Source of the DNA: JAGMXM01 sp964458325
GTDB taxonomy: Bacteria; Verrucomicrobiota; Verrucomicrobiia; Limisphaerales; UBA1319
NCBI GenBank assembly: GCA_964458325.1
Contig: CAYWIM010000051.1
Span: forward strand, 1 to 32,807
DNA: 32,807 nt
Reading direction: 5' to 3'
Part shown: piece after piece, positions 1 to 7,762 of the stretch
How positions within the stretch are numbered: the stretch's first letter is position 1
Layout: the number at the start of each line of letters is the position of its first letter
Notes under the pieces: generated by a model
Seen by the model: only the letters and a program-made list of their open reading frames with translations
Databases searched by the model: none
Told to the model about the DNA's origin: nothing
Position numbers and translations under genes: made by a program

Positions 1-144
1 AGCTCGCCCAATCCCCTCCAGCAAAATCGGAATTCATTTTTGCACAGACCCTTAGCGACAGGAAAGGCCATAGAGCCTGGGTCAAGAAAACGAAGATGTG
101 GACGGCCGGGATCTCCGGTGTAAGATGCCCCATCGCTCGGGAAC
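1..144. other. Leader region without a recognisable gene
   Basis: I see no coding region, RNA gene or convincing promoter in this stretch. It is somewhat AT-richer around 20-60 than the rest of the window, which would fit an intergenic or promoter region for the sulfatase gene that follows, but no well-spaced -35/-10 pair stands out. A weak GGGA lies a few bases before the sulfatase start. Confidence 0.4.
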
Positions 145-1797
145 ATGATTATGAAACGCCTTGCCTGTCTTGCCACATTGCTGCTGCTCGGGGGCGTCCA
201 CGGATTGGGCGCCGGGAGGCCCAACATTCTCATCCTGCTGGCCGATGACCTGGGCTATTCGGACATCGGCTGCTATGGCGGGGAGATCCGGACGCCCCAT
301 CTCGACGCGCTGGCGAAGAGCGGCCTGCGCTTCACGCAATTCTACAACACGGCCCGCTGCTGGCCCACGCGCGGGGCCCTGCTGACCGGCTACTACGCGC
401 AGCAGATTCATCGGGATGCGCTTCCGAATGCGGCGGGGGGCGGGGGAGGCGTGCGCCAGAAATGGGCGCGCCTGCTGCCGGATTACTTGAAAGCGGCGGG
501 CTACCGCAGCTACCACAGCGGCAAGTGGCACATCGATGGCAAGGTGCTCGAGGGCGGATTCGATCGTTCGCTGGACATGCGAAGCCAGGGCAACTATTTC
601 ACTGCCGCAGGCAACTGGATCGACGACGTGCCTGTGAAAGCGCCCGCCAATGAAGACGGGTACTACGCCACGATCGCCACAGCCGATCATGCGATCCAAT
701 GCCTGAAGGACCATGCCGCGCATCACGCAGGGAAGCCGTTTTTTCACTACGTGGCATTTATCGCGCCCCATTTCCCGTTGCACGCGCTGCCGGAGGACAT
801 CGCGCGGTATCGGGACAGGTATTGGAGCGGGTGGGAATCGATGCGCGAGGCCCGCTTCGCCCGGCAGGTCGAGATGGGCATTGTCCAGACGACCCTCTCG
901 GCGCTCGAGCGCGAGGTCGGCCCGCCCTACGCCTTTCCCGACGCGATGGCTCGACTCGGCCCGGGCGAAGTCAACCGACCGCTGCCCTGGGGCGAGCTGA
1001 CGGCCGAGCAGCGCCGGTTTCAGGCGACCAAGATGGCCATCCACGCCGCCATGATCGATCGCATGGACCGGGAGATCGGGCGCATCCTTGCCCAGCTCAA
1101 GGCGATGGACGCTGACGAGAACACGCTCATCTTCTTCGCCTCCGACAACGGCGCCAGCGCGGAGATCATGGTGCGCCACGGCGGCCACGATCCGGAGGCA
1201 GCGCCCGGCAGCGCGGCGACCTACCTCTGCCTGGGCCCCGGCTTCTCGAGCGCGTGCAACACGCCCTTCCGCCGCCACAAGACCTGGGTGCACGAAGGCG
1301 GCATCAGCTCGCCGCTCATCGTGCATTGGCCGGCAGGCATCCGCGCGCGGAACCAGTTGCGCCACACGCCTGCCCACGTCATCGACATCGTGCCCACCAT
1401 CCTGGAGATCGCCGGGATCGAGAAGCCGGCGCAGTGGAACGGGGAGCCGATCCCCCCGGCGCCGGGCAAGAGCCTCCTGCCCGCCTTTGAACAGGACCGG
1501 ATCATCGCCCGCGAGAGCCTTTGGTGGCTGCACGAGGGCAACCGTGCGGTCCGGGTGGGCGACTGGAAGCTCGTGGCCTCGAAAGGCGATCCATGGGAAC
1601 TTTTCAATCTCGCAACCGACCGGGCCGAGCAGCACAACCTCGCCCTGCAAATGCCCGAGAAGGCTCTGGATCTCGAGCGAGTCTGGCAGGAGCAGACGGA
1701 CCGCTTCACCGAGCTCGCCAGGAAGACATTGGCCGACCAGCCGCGGCCGAAAAAAGCGACGCAGCCGAAAAGGCCTGCAAACAAGGACGGAACATGA
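145..1797 (+). CDS. Secreted sulfatase (formylglycine-dependent, arylsulfatase type)
   Basis: A 550-residue type I sulfatase that would hydrolyse sulfate esters on an unknown substrate, probably a sulfated glycan. The N-terminus is a signal peptide (about residues 1-23). Metal ligands D34 and D35 lie in ILLADDLGYSDIG. The sulfatase signature CWPTR at residues 72-76 carries Cys72, the residue converted to formylglycine by a maturase, and Arg76. GKWH at 126-129 supplies the usual Lys and His, and SDNG at about 333-336 supplies the later Asp-Asn metal pair. Length and motif order are normal for the family. A second in-frame ATG at 151 is an equally possible start. The stop codon overlaps the next start (ATGA), so the downstream propeller-like protein is probably translated with it. 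Substrate cannot be read from the sequence; the fucosidase and other glycosidases in the window suggest polysaccharide use. Confidence 0.95.
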   Translation: MIMKRLACLATLLLLGGVHGLGAGRPNILILLADDLGYSDIGCYGGEIRTPHLDALAKSGLRFTQFYNTARCWPTRGALLTGYYAQQIHRDALPNAAGGGGGVRQKWARLLPDYLKAAGYRSYHSGKWHIDGKVLEGGFDRSLDMRSQGNYFTAAGNWIDDVPVKAPANEDGYYATIATADHAIQCLKDHAAHHAGKPFFHYVAFIAPHFPLHALPEDIARYRDRYWSGWESMREARFARQVEMGIVQTTLSALEREVGPPYAFPDAMARLGPGEVNRPLPWGELTAEQRRFQATKMAIHAAMIDRMDREIGRILAQLKAMDADENTLIFFASDNGASAEIMVRHGGHDPEAAPGSAATYLCLGPGFSSACNTPFRRHKTWVHEGGISSPLIVHWPAGIRARNQLRHTPAHVIDIVPTILEIAGIEKPAQWNGEPIPPAPGKSLLPAFEQDRIIARESLWWLHEGNRAVRVGDWKLVASKGDPWELFNLATDRAEQHNLALQMPEKALDLERVWQEQTDRFTELARKTLADQPRPKKATQPKRPANKDGT

Positions 1798-3410
1798 TCG
1801 CCAGGAAACCCATTCTCTGGAGCCGGAGCTGTCCCATGGCGCGAAGGCGGCTACAGATCGGCGCGTGGGCTGTCGCTGCGATGGCATGCGGCATCCTGGC
1901 GGCTCCGGCGGCAGGGCCGATCGACGCGGGATCGCGCAAACAGCTGTTTGTGGATCAAAAGTGGATCGCGCGATCCCAAGGCATTGTGCTGACCATGAAT
2001 GGGCCGGCCAAGATGAACCAGCCGGTCCTGGCCAGCGACGTCCCTTGGGAGGGCGATCCGGGGGCATCCGTGGCCGCCTATTCGTCCGTGATCAAGGACA
2101 GCGGCAAGATCCGCATCTGGGGGTCGGGCAAGCCCCTGCTCCCCGTGCGGCTCGAGCCCGGCGGGCCGGTGATCGCCCTGTTTGCCTATGCGGAATCGAC
2201 CGACGGGATCCGCTTCGGGGTTCCCGATCCGAGGCTCGTCGCCTTGGACGACAGCGGAGCCGAGATCGGCAAGCATGGCAGGATCGGCGGGGTGTCGGTC
2301 TGGATTGATCCCCAGGCGCCGCCGGCGCATCGCTACAAGAGCCAGGCGAAGTTCTATCCGCCCGGGGGGCGCCCCAGCGAGTTCCACATCTACAGCTCGC
2401 CCGACGGCTATCGCTGGACGCTGTTTGCCGCGCCGAAGATCGACCAGATGGACACACAGAGCATCCTGTTCTGGGATGAGCCGCAGCAGCGATACGCCCT
2501 CTACACGAGGAAAAATCCGGAGGCGGGCACCGCCCGGCGGCACCGCGTCGTCCGGCGCCTGGATTCGGTCGATCTGCTGCTCTGGGACCATGAGCGGTTC
2601 GTGATGGAAGCCGACGATGTGGATCGAGGAATCTATGCGACGCCGACCTCGCAGCCGCCCGTCGACTACTACGGCGCCACGATCTTCCAGTACCCGGACG
2701 ATTCGGCCGACAGCGTCTACGTGATGCTGGCGCACGCGTTCTGGCATTGGCAGCGGCGGCCGAAGGAGCAGCGCGCGGGCGGGTATGAAGACGTGAAATT
2801 TTCTTACGAGGTGCTCGCGCCGGCGACGCTGGACGACCGGCTGTCTGTCAGCCGGGACGGGATCCATTTCAGCCGGCTGGGCGATCGGCGATCCTTCCTC
2901 CCGCTTGGGCTCTCCGGCGCCTTTTCCTCGAAGTGGGCGTGGTCGCTGCCGAATCCGATCCGGATGGGGAATGAGATCTGGATCTATTATTTCGGGGATA
3001 ACCGCGATCATGACGGGTTTGTGGATCCGGCGGCCTCGCAGCGCCAGTGCGCGATCGATCGGGCGATCCTGCGGCTCGACGGCTTTGTTTCCGCGGATGC
3101 CGCTTACGAGGGCGGCGAGATTGTCACGCCGCTGCTGACATTTGCCGGGGAGCGGCTCGAGCTCAACGTGGATCCGGGCGCGGGCGGGAGCATTCGAGTC
3201 GAGATTCTGGACGAAGACGAAAGGCCGATCCCGGGCTACACGCGGGAGGATGCCGTGGCCCTCTACGACAACTCGGTCTGTCTGCCGGCCGCGTGGAGGA
3301 CGACCGGCAGCGTGGCGCCCCTGGCCCGCCAGCCGATCCGGATTCGTTTCCTGATGCGCGACTGCAAGCTGTATGCGTTTCGGTTCGCCGGGCCGGAGGC
3401 AGCGAAATGA
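1794..3410 (+). CDS. Secreted glycosidase-like beta-propeller protein
   Basis: A 538-residue protein with an N-terminal export signal (hydrophobic stretch about residues 22-40, ending in a small-residue run APAAG). The body is rich in beta-strand patterns typical of five-bladed GH43/GH32-like propellers: repeated phrases such as FHIYSSPDGYRW (about 199-210), ILFWDEPQQRYALYTRK and LSVSRDGIHFSRLGDRR. A C-terminal beta-rich segment (about 440-530) looks like a jelly-roll or sandwich module. I cannot point to a full set of catalytic acids, so enzymatic activity is unproven. The start ATG overlaps the sulfatase stop by four bases (ATGA), strongly suggesting co-translation and a shared substrate. 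A later start at 1836 is possible and would shorten the positively charged n-region. Proteins of this type are common in PVC bacteria near sulfatases (family knowledge). Confidence 0.8.
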   Translation: MIARKPILWSRSCPMARRRLQIGAWAVAAMACGILAAPAAGPIDAGSRKQLFVDQKWIARSQGIVLTMNGPAKMNQPVLASDVPWEGDPGASVAAYSSVIKDSGKIRIWGSGKPLLPVRLEPGGPVIALFAYAESTDGIRFGVPDPRLVALDDSGAEIGKHGRIGGVSVWIDPQAPPAHRYKSQAKFYPPGGRPSEFHIYSSPDGYRWTLFAAPKIDQMDTQSILFWDEPQQRYALYTRKNPEAGTARRHRVVRRLDSVDLLLWDHERFVMEADDVDRGIYATPTSQPPVDYYGATIFQYPDDSADSVYVMLAHAFWHWQRRPKEQRAGGYEDVKFSYEVLAPATLDDRLSVSRDGIHFSRLGDRRSFLPLGLSGAFSSKWAWSLPNPIRMGNEIWIYYFGDNRDHDGFVDPAASQRQCAIDRAILRLDGFVSADAAYEGGEIVTPLLTFAGERLELNVDPGAGGSIRVEILDEDERPIPGYTREDAVALYDNSVCLPAAWRTTGSVAPLARQPIRIRFLMRDCKLYAFRFAGPEAAK

Positions 3411-3475
3411 GGGGCAGCAGGACCCTTGCCGATCGGGCGGCGGAATTTCACGGCGCTGCCGATTCTCGATTGAGA

Positions 3476-3503
3476 TTGCGGGCGGGCGGGCGTGATGTAT
3501 GAT
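3476..3503 (+). promoter_or_regulatory. Possible sigma-70-type promoter for the small lipoprotein gene
   Basis: TTGCGG at 3476-3481 and TATGAT at 3498-3503 are separated by 16 bases. The -10 box matches the consensus at five of six positions; the -35 box matches only at TTG. If used, transcription would start near the ATG at 3510, giving a leaderless or nearly leaderless message, which fits the lack of a Shine-Dalgarno sequence there. Promoter consensus for this organism is unknown. Confidence 0.27.
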
Positions 3504-3509
3504 GGGCGC

Positions 3510-3719
3510 ATGAAATGGGGCCGGTGGATGCTGCTGTGGGTGGGTTTGCTGGGCTTGGCGATTTGGGCGACGGGTTGTTCAGGAATCAACGCTTCGCACT
3601 CGATATCGCCGGCGAGCCTGCTCTTGCCCGGCCTGATCGAATCGGCGGCGCCCGATCCGTTTCCTGTTTCGGCCGTTGCTCCCGCGTTGGACGGGAAATC
3701 CGAGGCGGGGGCAGGCTGA
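3510..3719 (+). CDS. Small predicted lipoprotein
   Basis: A 69-residue protein beginning MKWGRWMLLWVGLLGLAIWATGC: two positive charges, a hydrophobic core and a lipobox-like ATGC, so it is probably cleaved before the Cys at residue 23 and lipid-anchored. After the Cys comes a short Ser/Ala/Pro-rich tail with the phrase NASHSISPASLLLPGL. I have an impression of similar short phrases in small Verrucomicrobial lipoproteins, but cannot verify it. Upstream in-frame starts at 3492 (GTG) and 3495 (ATG) are possible; 3510 puts the charged residues at the N-terminus and follows a TATGAT box. The gene ends 18 bases before the radical SAM gene. Function unknown. Confidence 0.65.
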   Translation: MKWGRWMLLWVGLLGLAIWATGCSGINASHSISPASLLLPGLIESAAPDPFPVSAVAPALDGKSEAGAG

Positions 3720-3737
3720 CCGGCATTGGCTGCGCTC

Positions 3738-4979
3738 ATGCGTTTCCCTCTCGCCCTGACGGCCAGGATCGCCGCCCATATCATGCGGCATCGGCTGCGC
3801 CGCACCCCGAAGTTCGCCCTTGTGCTGCAACTGGAGCCGCTGCACGCGTGCAATTTGACCTGCACCGGTTGCGGGCGGATCCGGGAATACTCGACGAGTC
3901 TCGAGGACCGGATGAGCCTCGAGGAGTGTCTGGCTTCGGCGCTCGAGTGCGACGCGCCGATGGTGTCGATCTGCGGGGGTGAGCCGCTGATCTACCCGCA
4001 ACTCGAGGAGCTGGTGGCAGGATTGCTGCGGCAGAGGCGGATCGTTTACATCTGCACCAATGGCGTGCTGATGCGGCGCAAGCTTCGAGACTATCTGGCC
4101 TCCTTGCCGGAGGCGCGGCGCGAAGCGCATCTGGCGGATCTGCAGGCGAAGGACCTGATCACGGCTGGCGATGCGGACGATGCGCGCCGGGGCCGGCCGG
4201 TGGGGCGCGCCGTCATTGCGCCCACCCGCTGGCTCTATTGGAACGTCCACGTCGACGGATTGGAGCGCACCCATGACGCGATCGTCGAGAGGGAGGGTGT
4301 GTTCAAGGAATGCGTGGCCGCCATCCGCATGGCCAAGGCGCTCGGATTCCAGGTCGCCACAAACACGACCGTCTACCAGCAGACAAACCCGGACGAGATC
4401 GAGCAGATGTTCGCGTTCTTCTCCGTGATGGGAGTGGACGCGCACACCCTTTCTCCGGGATACGATTACGACGCCGCCAAGGCGGACATGGTGCGCCGCC
4501 ACGGGAAACGGCCGGAGGACTTTTACCTGACGCGGGCATTGATCCGGGAGAAGCTGGCGCGAATGGAAGATTGGGGCCGGCGGTTCGCGCTGGTGGGGAC
4601 GCCGGTCTACCAGGAGTTTCTGGCCGGGAAACGGGATCTGACCTGCTCGGCGTGGGCGATTCCAACGCGCAACATTTGCGGCTGGAAGGCGCCCTGTTAC
4701 ATGATCACCGACGCCCACTACCGATCCTACCGCGAGATGATCGAGCAGGTGGACTGGAGCCGATACGGGGTGGTCAAGGGTGTCGTCCGGGACCCGCGAT
4801 GCCAGAACTGCATGACCCATTGCGGATACGATCCCAGCGGGGCATTGGGGGTTGACTCGCGGCCGGGAGACACCTGGCGCAACATCCGATACAATTTCGC
4901 CCCGCGCCCCAAGCCGGATCCGCGCGGGTTCGAGGTCAAGGCGTTCAACGGCAGGTCGAAGAATGAAAATCCGGATTAG
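3738..4979 (+). CDS. HpnH-like radical SAM enzyme (DUF3463 C-terminus)
   Basis: A 413-residue radical SAM protein resembling HpnH, the enzyme that joins a 5'-deoxyadenosyl group to the hopanoid diploptene. The 4Fe-4S/SAM motif is CNLTCTGC with Cys38, Cys42 and Cys45, followed by GGEP at 80-83. The C-terminal region carries the DUF3463-type pattern: CSAWAIPTRNICGW (303-316), PCY (319-321) and CQNCMTHCGYDPSGALG (355-371), whose cysteines could hold an auxiliary cluster. An insertion of roughly 45-50 residues (about 115-163) sits between the sheet strand YICTNG and LYWNVHVDG, making it longer than the HpnH proteins I remember. ATG 3738 is chosen over an upstream TTG. Its last 17 bases overlap the phosphohexomutase gene. 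No squalene-hopene cyclase or other hpn gene lies in the window, so hopanoid chemistry is not established. Confidence 0.85.
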   Translation: MRFPLALTARIAAHIMRHRLRRTPKFALVLQLEPLHACNLTCTGCGRIREYSTSLEDRMSLEECLASALECDAPMVSICGGEPLIYPQLEELVAGLLRQRRIVYICTNGVLMRRKLRDYLASLPEARREAHLADLQAKDLITAGDADDARRGRPVGRAVIAPTRWLYWNVHVDGLERTHDAIVEREGVFKECVAAIRMAKALGFQVATNTTVYQQTNPDEIEQMFAFFSVMGVDAHTLSPGYDYDAAKADMVRRHGKRPEDFYLTRALIREKLARMEDWGRRFALVGTPVYQEFLAGKRDLTCSAWAIPTRNICGWKAPCYMITDAHYRSYREMIEQVDWSRYGVVKGVVRDPRCQNCMTHCGYDPSGALGVDSRPGDTWRNIRYNFAPRPKPDPRGFEVKAFNGRSKNENPD

Positions 4980-6459
4980 AGATTGGATGGCGAGCAGCGG
5001 GGTGGGGTTCGGCACGAGCGGCGCGCGCGGCCTGGTCAGCGCCATGACGGACCGGGTCTGCTATGCCTACACGCGCGGTTTCCTCCAATACATGGCGGCC
5101 GGCCGATCGCAGCCGCGGGAGATCGCGGTGGCGGGGGATTTGCGCTCGAGCACCGGTCGGATCATGGAGGCCGTGTGCCGGGCGGCGGGGGATCTGGGCT
5201 ATCGGGTGGTCCATTGCGGCCGCATACCGTCCCCGGCGGTTGCCCTTTTCGGCCTTGCGCACCAGATGCCATCGATCATGGTCACCGGAAGCCACATCCC
5301 CGACGATCGCAACGGCATCAAGTTCAACAAGGCGACGGGCGAGATCCTCAAGGACGACGAGATCGGCATCGCCGAGCAGGCGGTCGAGATCGACGAGAGC
5401 CTTTTCGATGACGCGGGGGCATTCCGGCAGCCCATCGCTGCGGCGCCCGCGGAATCGCCCCAGGCGGCCGAGGAATACGTGGCGCGCTACCTCGAGTTCT
5501 TCGGTTCGAAGGCGCTGGAGCGGATGCAGATTGGGGTGTATCAGCACTCGGCGGTGGGGCGGGATCTTCTGATGCGGGTCCTCGAGGGGCTAGGGGCCGA
5601 GACCGTTGCGCTGGGCCGGTCGGACACGTTCATACCGGTGGACACCGAAGCGATTCGGCCCGAGGACGTCGAGCTTGCCCGCCAATGGGCGCGGAGCAGC
5701 CGGCTCGACGCCATTGTCTCGACCGATGGCGATAGCGACCGGCCGCTGGTGAGCGACGAATCGGGCTGCTGGCTGCGGGGGGACGTGCTGGGGATCCTGT
5801 GCGCGAAACAGCTCGGGGCGGATGTCGTGTGCACGCCCGTCAGCAGCAACACGGCAGTCGAGCGGTCGGCCTGGTTCCGCGAGGTCCGCCGCACGCGGAT
5901 CGGGTCTCCGTATGTGATCGCCGAGATGATGCGGGCCAGCGCGACCGGCGCGCACTGCGTCGTGGGCTACGAGGCCAACGGCGGCTTCCTGCTCAACTCC
6001 GACCTCGAGCGCGATGGCCGAACGCTTCGCGCGTTGCCGACGAGGGATGCGTTCCTGGGGATCCTCGGCGTTCTGTCGCTGGCCAGGGCGATGCGATCGA
6101 GGATTTCGAGGATCATGGATTTGTTGCCGACCCGGTTCACCGCCAGCAATCGGCTCAGGGATTTTCCGGCGGACCAAAGCGCGCGGATCCTGGGCCGGTT
6201 TGACAAGGGATCGGATCAGGCCGATCGGCAGGCGCTCGAGGAGGTGTTGGGCGGACTGGGCGGGCGCGTCTTGAAGATCGATCGGACGGATGGCCTGCGG
6301 GTGACGTTCGCCACCGGCGAGATCATCCACTTGCGGCCGTCGGGCAATGCGCCCGAGTTCCGGTGCTACTCGGAAGCGGACACCTCGATTCGCGCGGATG
6401 CCCTGAACACGGAGACCCTCCGGATCGTTGCCGCCCTGGCCCGCGAGGGGCAAGGATAG
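4963..6459 (+). CDS. Phosphohexomutase (phosphomannomutase/phosphoglucomutase family)
   Basis: A 498-residue alpha-D-phosphohexomutase, which would interconvert hexose 1- and 6-phosphates. All four family motifs are visible: FGTSGARG near the N-terminus (16-23); the phosphoserine loop VTGSHIPDDRNGIKF with catalytic Ser110; the metal-binding DGDSDR at 255-260; the sugar-specificity loop GYEANGGF at 335-342, replacing the common GEESGH; and the phosphate-binding loop RPSGNAPEFR at 458-467. The EANGG loop is a recognised variant but I cannot assign the sugar. The start at 4963 overlaps the radical SAM gene by 17 bases, indicating translational coupling and perhaps a shared pathway making a sugar- or nucleoside-modified product. 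Confidence 0.92.
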   Translation: MKIRIRDWMASSGVGFGTSGARGLVSAMTDRVCYAYTRGFLQYMAAGRSQPREIAVAGDLRSSTGRIMEAVCRAAGDLGYRVVHCGRIPSPAVALFGLAHQMPSIMVTGSHIPDDRNGIKFNKATGEILKDDEIGIAEQAVEIDESLFDDAGAFRQPIAAAPAESPQAAEEYVARYLEFFGSKALERMQIGVYQHSAVGRDLLMRVLEGLGAETVALGRSDTFIPVDTEAIRPEDVELARQWARSSRLDAIVSTDGDSDRPLVSDESGCWLRGDVLGILCAKQLGADVVCTPVSSNTAVERSAWFREVRRTRIGSPYVIAEMMRASATGAHCVVGYEANGGFLLNSDLERDGRTLRALPTRDAFLGILGVLSLARAMRSRISRIMDLLPTRFTASNRLRDFPADQSARILGRFDKGSDQADRQALEEVLGGLGGRVLKIDRTDGLRVTFATGEIIHLRPSGNAPEFRCYSEADTSIRADALNTETLRIVAALAREGQG

Positions 6460-6471
6460 GGACGAACAGTG

Positions 6472-6499
6472 TTGCTTCGGGCCTGCGCTGGTGTAATCT
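6472..6499 (+). promoter_or_regulatory. Weak promoter candidate before the Gfo/Idh/MocA gene
   Basis: TTGCTT at 6472-6477 and TAATCT at 6494-6499 are spaced by 16 bases and lie just upstream of the ATG at 6515. Each box matches the sigma-70 consensus at only three positions, so this is tentative. The leader would be about 10 bases with no clear Shine-Dalgarno sequence. Confidence 0.22.
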
Positions 6500-6514
6500 T
6501 GGCGCCATTGAACT

Positions 6515-7762
6515 ATGTCCACGAAACTGACCCGACGGGTGTTCCTTGGGGCCACGGCGTCCGCCATGGCCGCAACTCCATCCCTGATCCGCCGAGCGCA
6601 AGGCGCCGAGGCGATTCCGGGGTTCGACCAGACCCAGACGGATTATGATCGGACGAAGGCATGGAAGCCCTATAGCGGCCGAAAGATCCGGGTTGGCCTG
6701 GTCGGCTACGGGCTGTGCAAATTCTCGGCTGCGTTCGAATTCCAGAACCATCCCAACGTCGAGGTTGTCGCGGTGAGCGATTTGTTTCCGGACCGCTGTG
6801 CGGCGCTGGCCGAGCGGGTCCGGTGCGGGAAGACCTATCCGTCGCTCGAGGAGATGGTCAAGGACGACAAGATCGAGGCGATCTTTGTGGCGACGGATGC
6901 TCCGTCGCACGCCCGGCATTGCATCGAGGTGCTGAATCACGGCAAGCACGTTTGCACAGCGGTGCCGGCCTTCCGCGGGGACATCGAGGACGCGGAGCGG
7001 CTTCTGGATTGCGTGAGGAAGAACCGGGGCCTGGTCTATGCGATGTTCGAGACGTCCGTCTTTCACGACGATCTGTATGCCATGGAGAAACTGTATGCGG
7101 CGGATGTCTTCGGCCACATCGTCTATTCGGAAGGGGAGTATTGCCACCCGCACTCGCTGGGGGCGCCCCCGCTGGATTCGTATCAGGACTGGCGGAAGAA
7201 GGGCTGCCCGATGTGGTATCCAACCCACGCGACGGCCTATTACGTCGGCGTCACCCACAAGAGCTTCGTCCAGGTGAGCTGCCACGGAACGCCCTTGTTC
7301 GATCCGGGCAAGCGCCAGCCCAATGCCATCGGCAACGTGTTCAATTCCGAGGTCGGGCTGTTCCGGACGAGCGAGGGGGGGCTTTGCCGGATCATCATCT
7401 GCGGCTCGCAAGGGGAGTATCTCGAGGCGGGGCGGCTTCGGGGAGAGTTCGCGGGCTACGATTGGCACAACGGGCGCGGGGACGGTTTCGTGGGGGACGC
7501 GGCTGGAAAGCAGCGGCTCAAGGAGGCGATGGCCCAAGGGCTGCAAACCAAGAAGCACGCGCTGCCGCCGGGGGTGGCGCCCGGCAGCCACGGCGGGTCC
7601 CATGGATATCTGGCGGACGATTTCATCGACGCGATTCTTCGAGGCCGGAAACCGGCGGTGGATGTCATCGACGCGCTGAGCATGACCGTGCCGGGCTACT
7701 ACGCTCATCGGTCCGCCATCCGGGACGGAGAGACCCTCAAGATCCCGCAATACTCGATCTAG
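6515..7762 (+). CDS. Tat-exported Gfo/Idh/MocA family oxidoreductase-like protein
   Basis: A 415-residue protein with a twin-arginine signal (TRRVFLGATASAMA, RR at 7-8) and a Gfo/Idh/MocA fold. The Rossmann strand KIRVGLVGYGLCKF (57-70) has the dinucleotide-binding glycines, and VEVVAVSDL (82-90) ends with the expected acidic residue. The catalytic EKP motif seen in classical members is replaced by AVP (149-151) in GKHVCTAVPAF, so the usual active-site lysine is missing. The C-terminal half has the family's beta-sheet domain, ending GGSHGYLADDFIDAILRGRKPAVDVIDALSMTVPGYYA. Secreted members of this type use tightly bound NAD on sugars in some PVC and Bacteroidota proteins (family knowledge). 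The stop overlaps the convergent aldehyde dehydrogenase stop by a few bases. Confidence 0.88.
   Translation: MSTKLTRRVFLGATASAMAATPSLIRRAQGAEAIPGFDQTQTDYDRTKAWKPYSGRKIRVGLVGYGLCKFSAAFEFQNHPNVEVVAVSDLFPDRCAALAERVRCGKTYPSLEEMVKDDKIEAIFVATDAPSHARHCIEVLNHGKHVCTAVPAFRGDIEDAERLLDCVRKNRGLVYAMFETSVFHDDLYAMEKLYAADVFGHIVYSEGEYCHPHSLGAPPLDSYQDWRKKGCPMWYPTHATAYYVGVTHKSFVQVSCHGTPLFDPGKRQPNAIGNVFNSEVGLFRTSEGGLCRIIICGSQGEYLEAGRLRGEFAGYDWHNGRGDGFVGDAAGKQRLKEAMAQGLQTKKHALPPGVAPGSHGGSHGYLADDFIDAILRGRKPAVDVIDALSMTVPGYYAHRSAIRDGETLKIPQYSI

Noticed and set aside
82..2067. Long minus-strand open frame opposite the sulfatase and propeller-like genes
   Set aside because: Arg/Pro/His-rich, no recognisable motifs, and opposite two genes with clear family motifs; long antisense frames are expected at this GC content.
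3738..6459. Hopanoid biosynthesis cluster
   Set aside because: Only an HpnH-like protein is present; no squalene-hopene cyclase, hpnC/D/E or other hpn gene is in the window.
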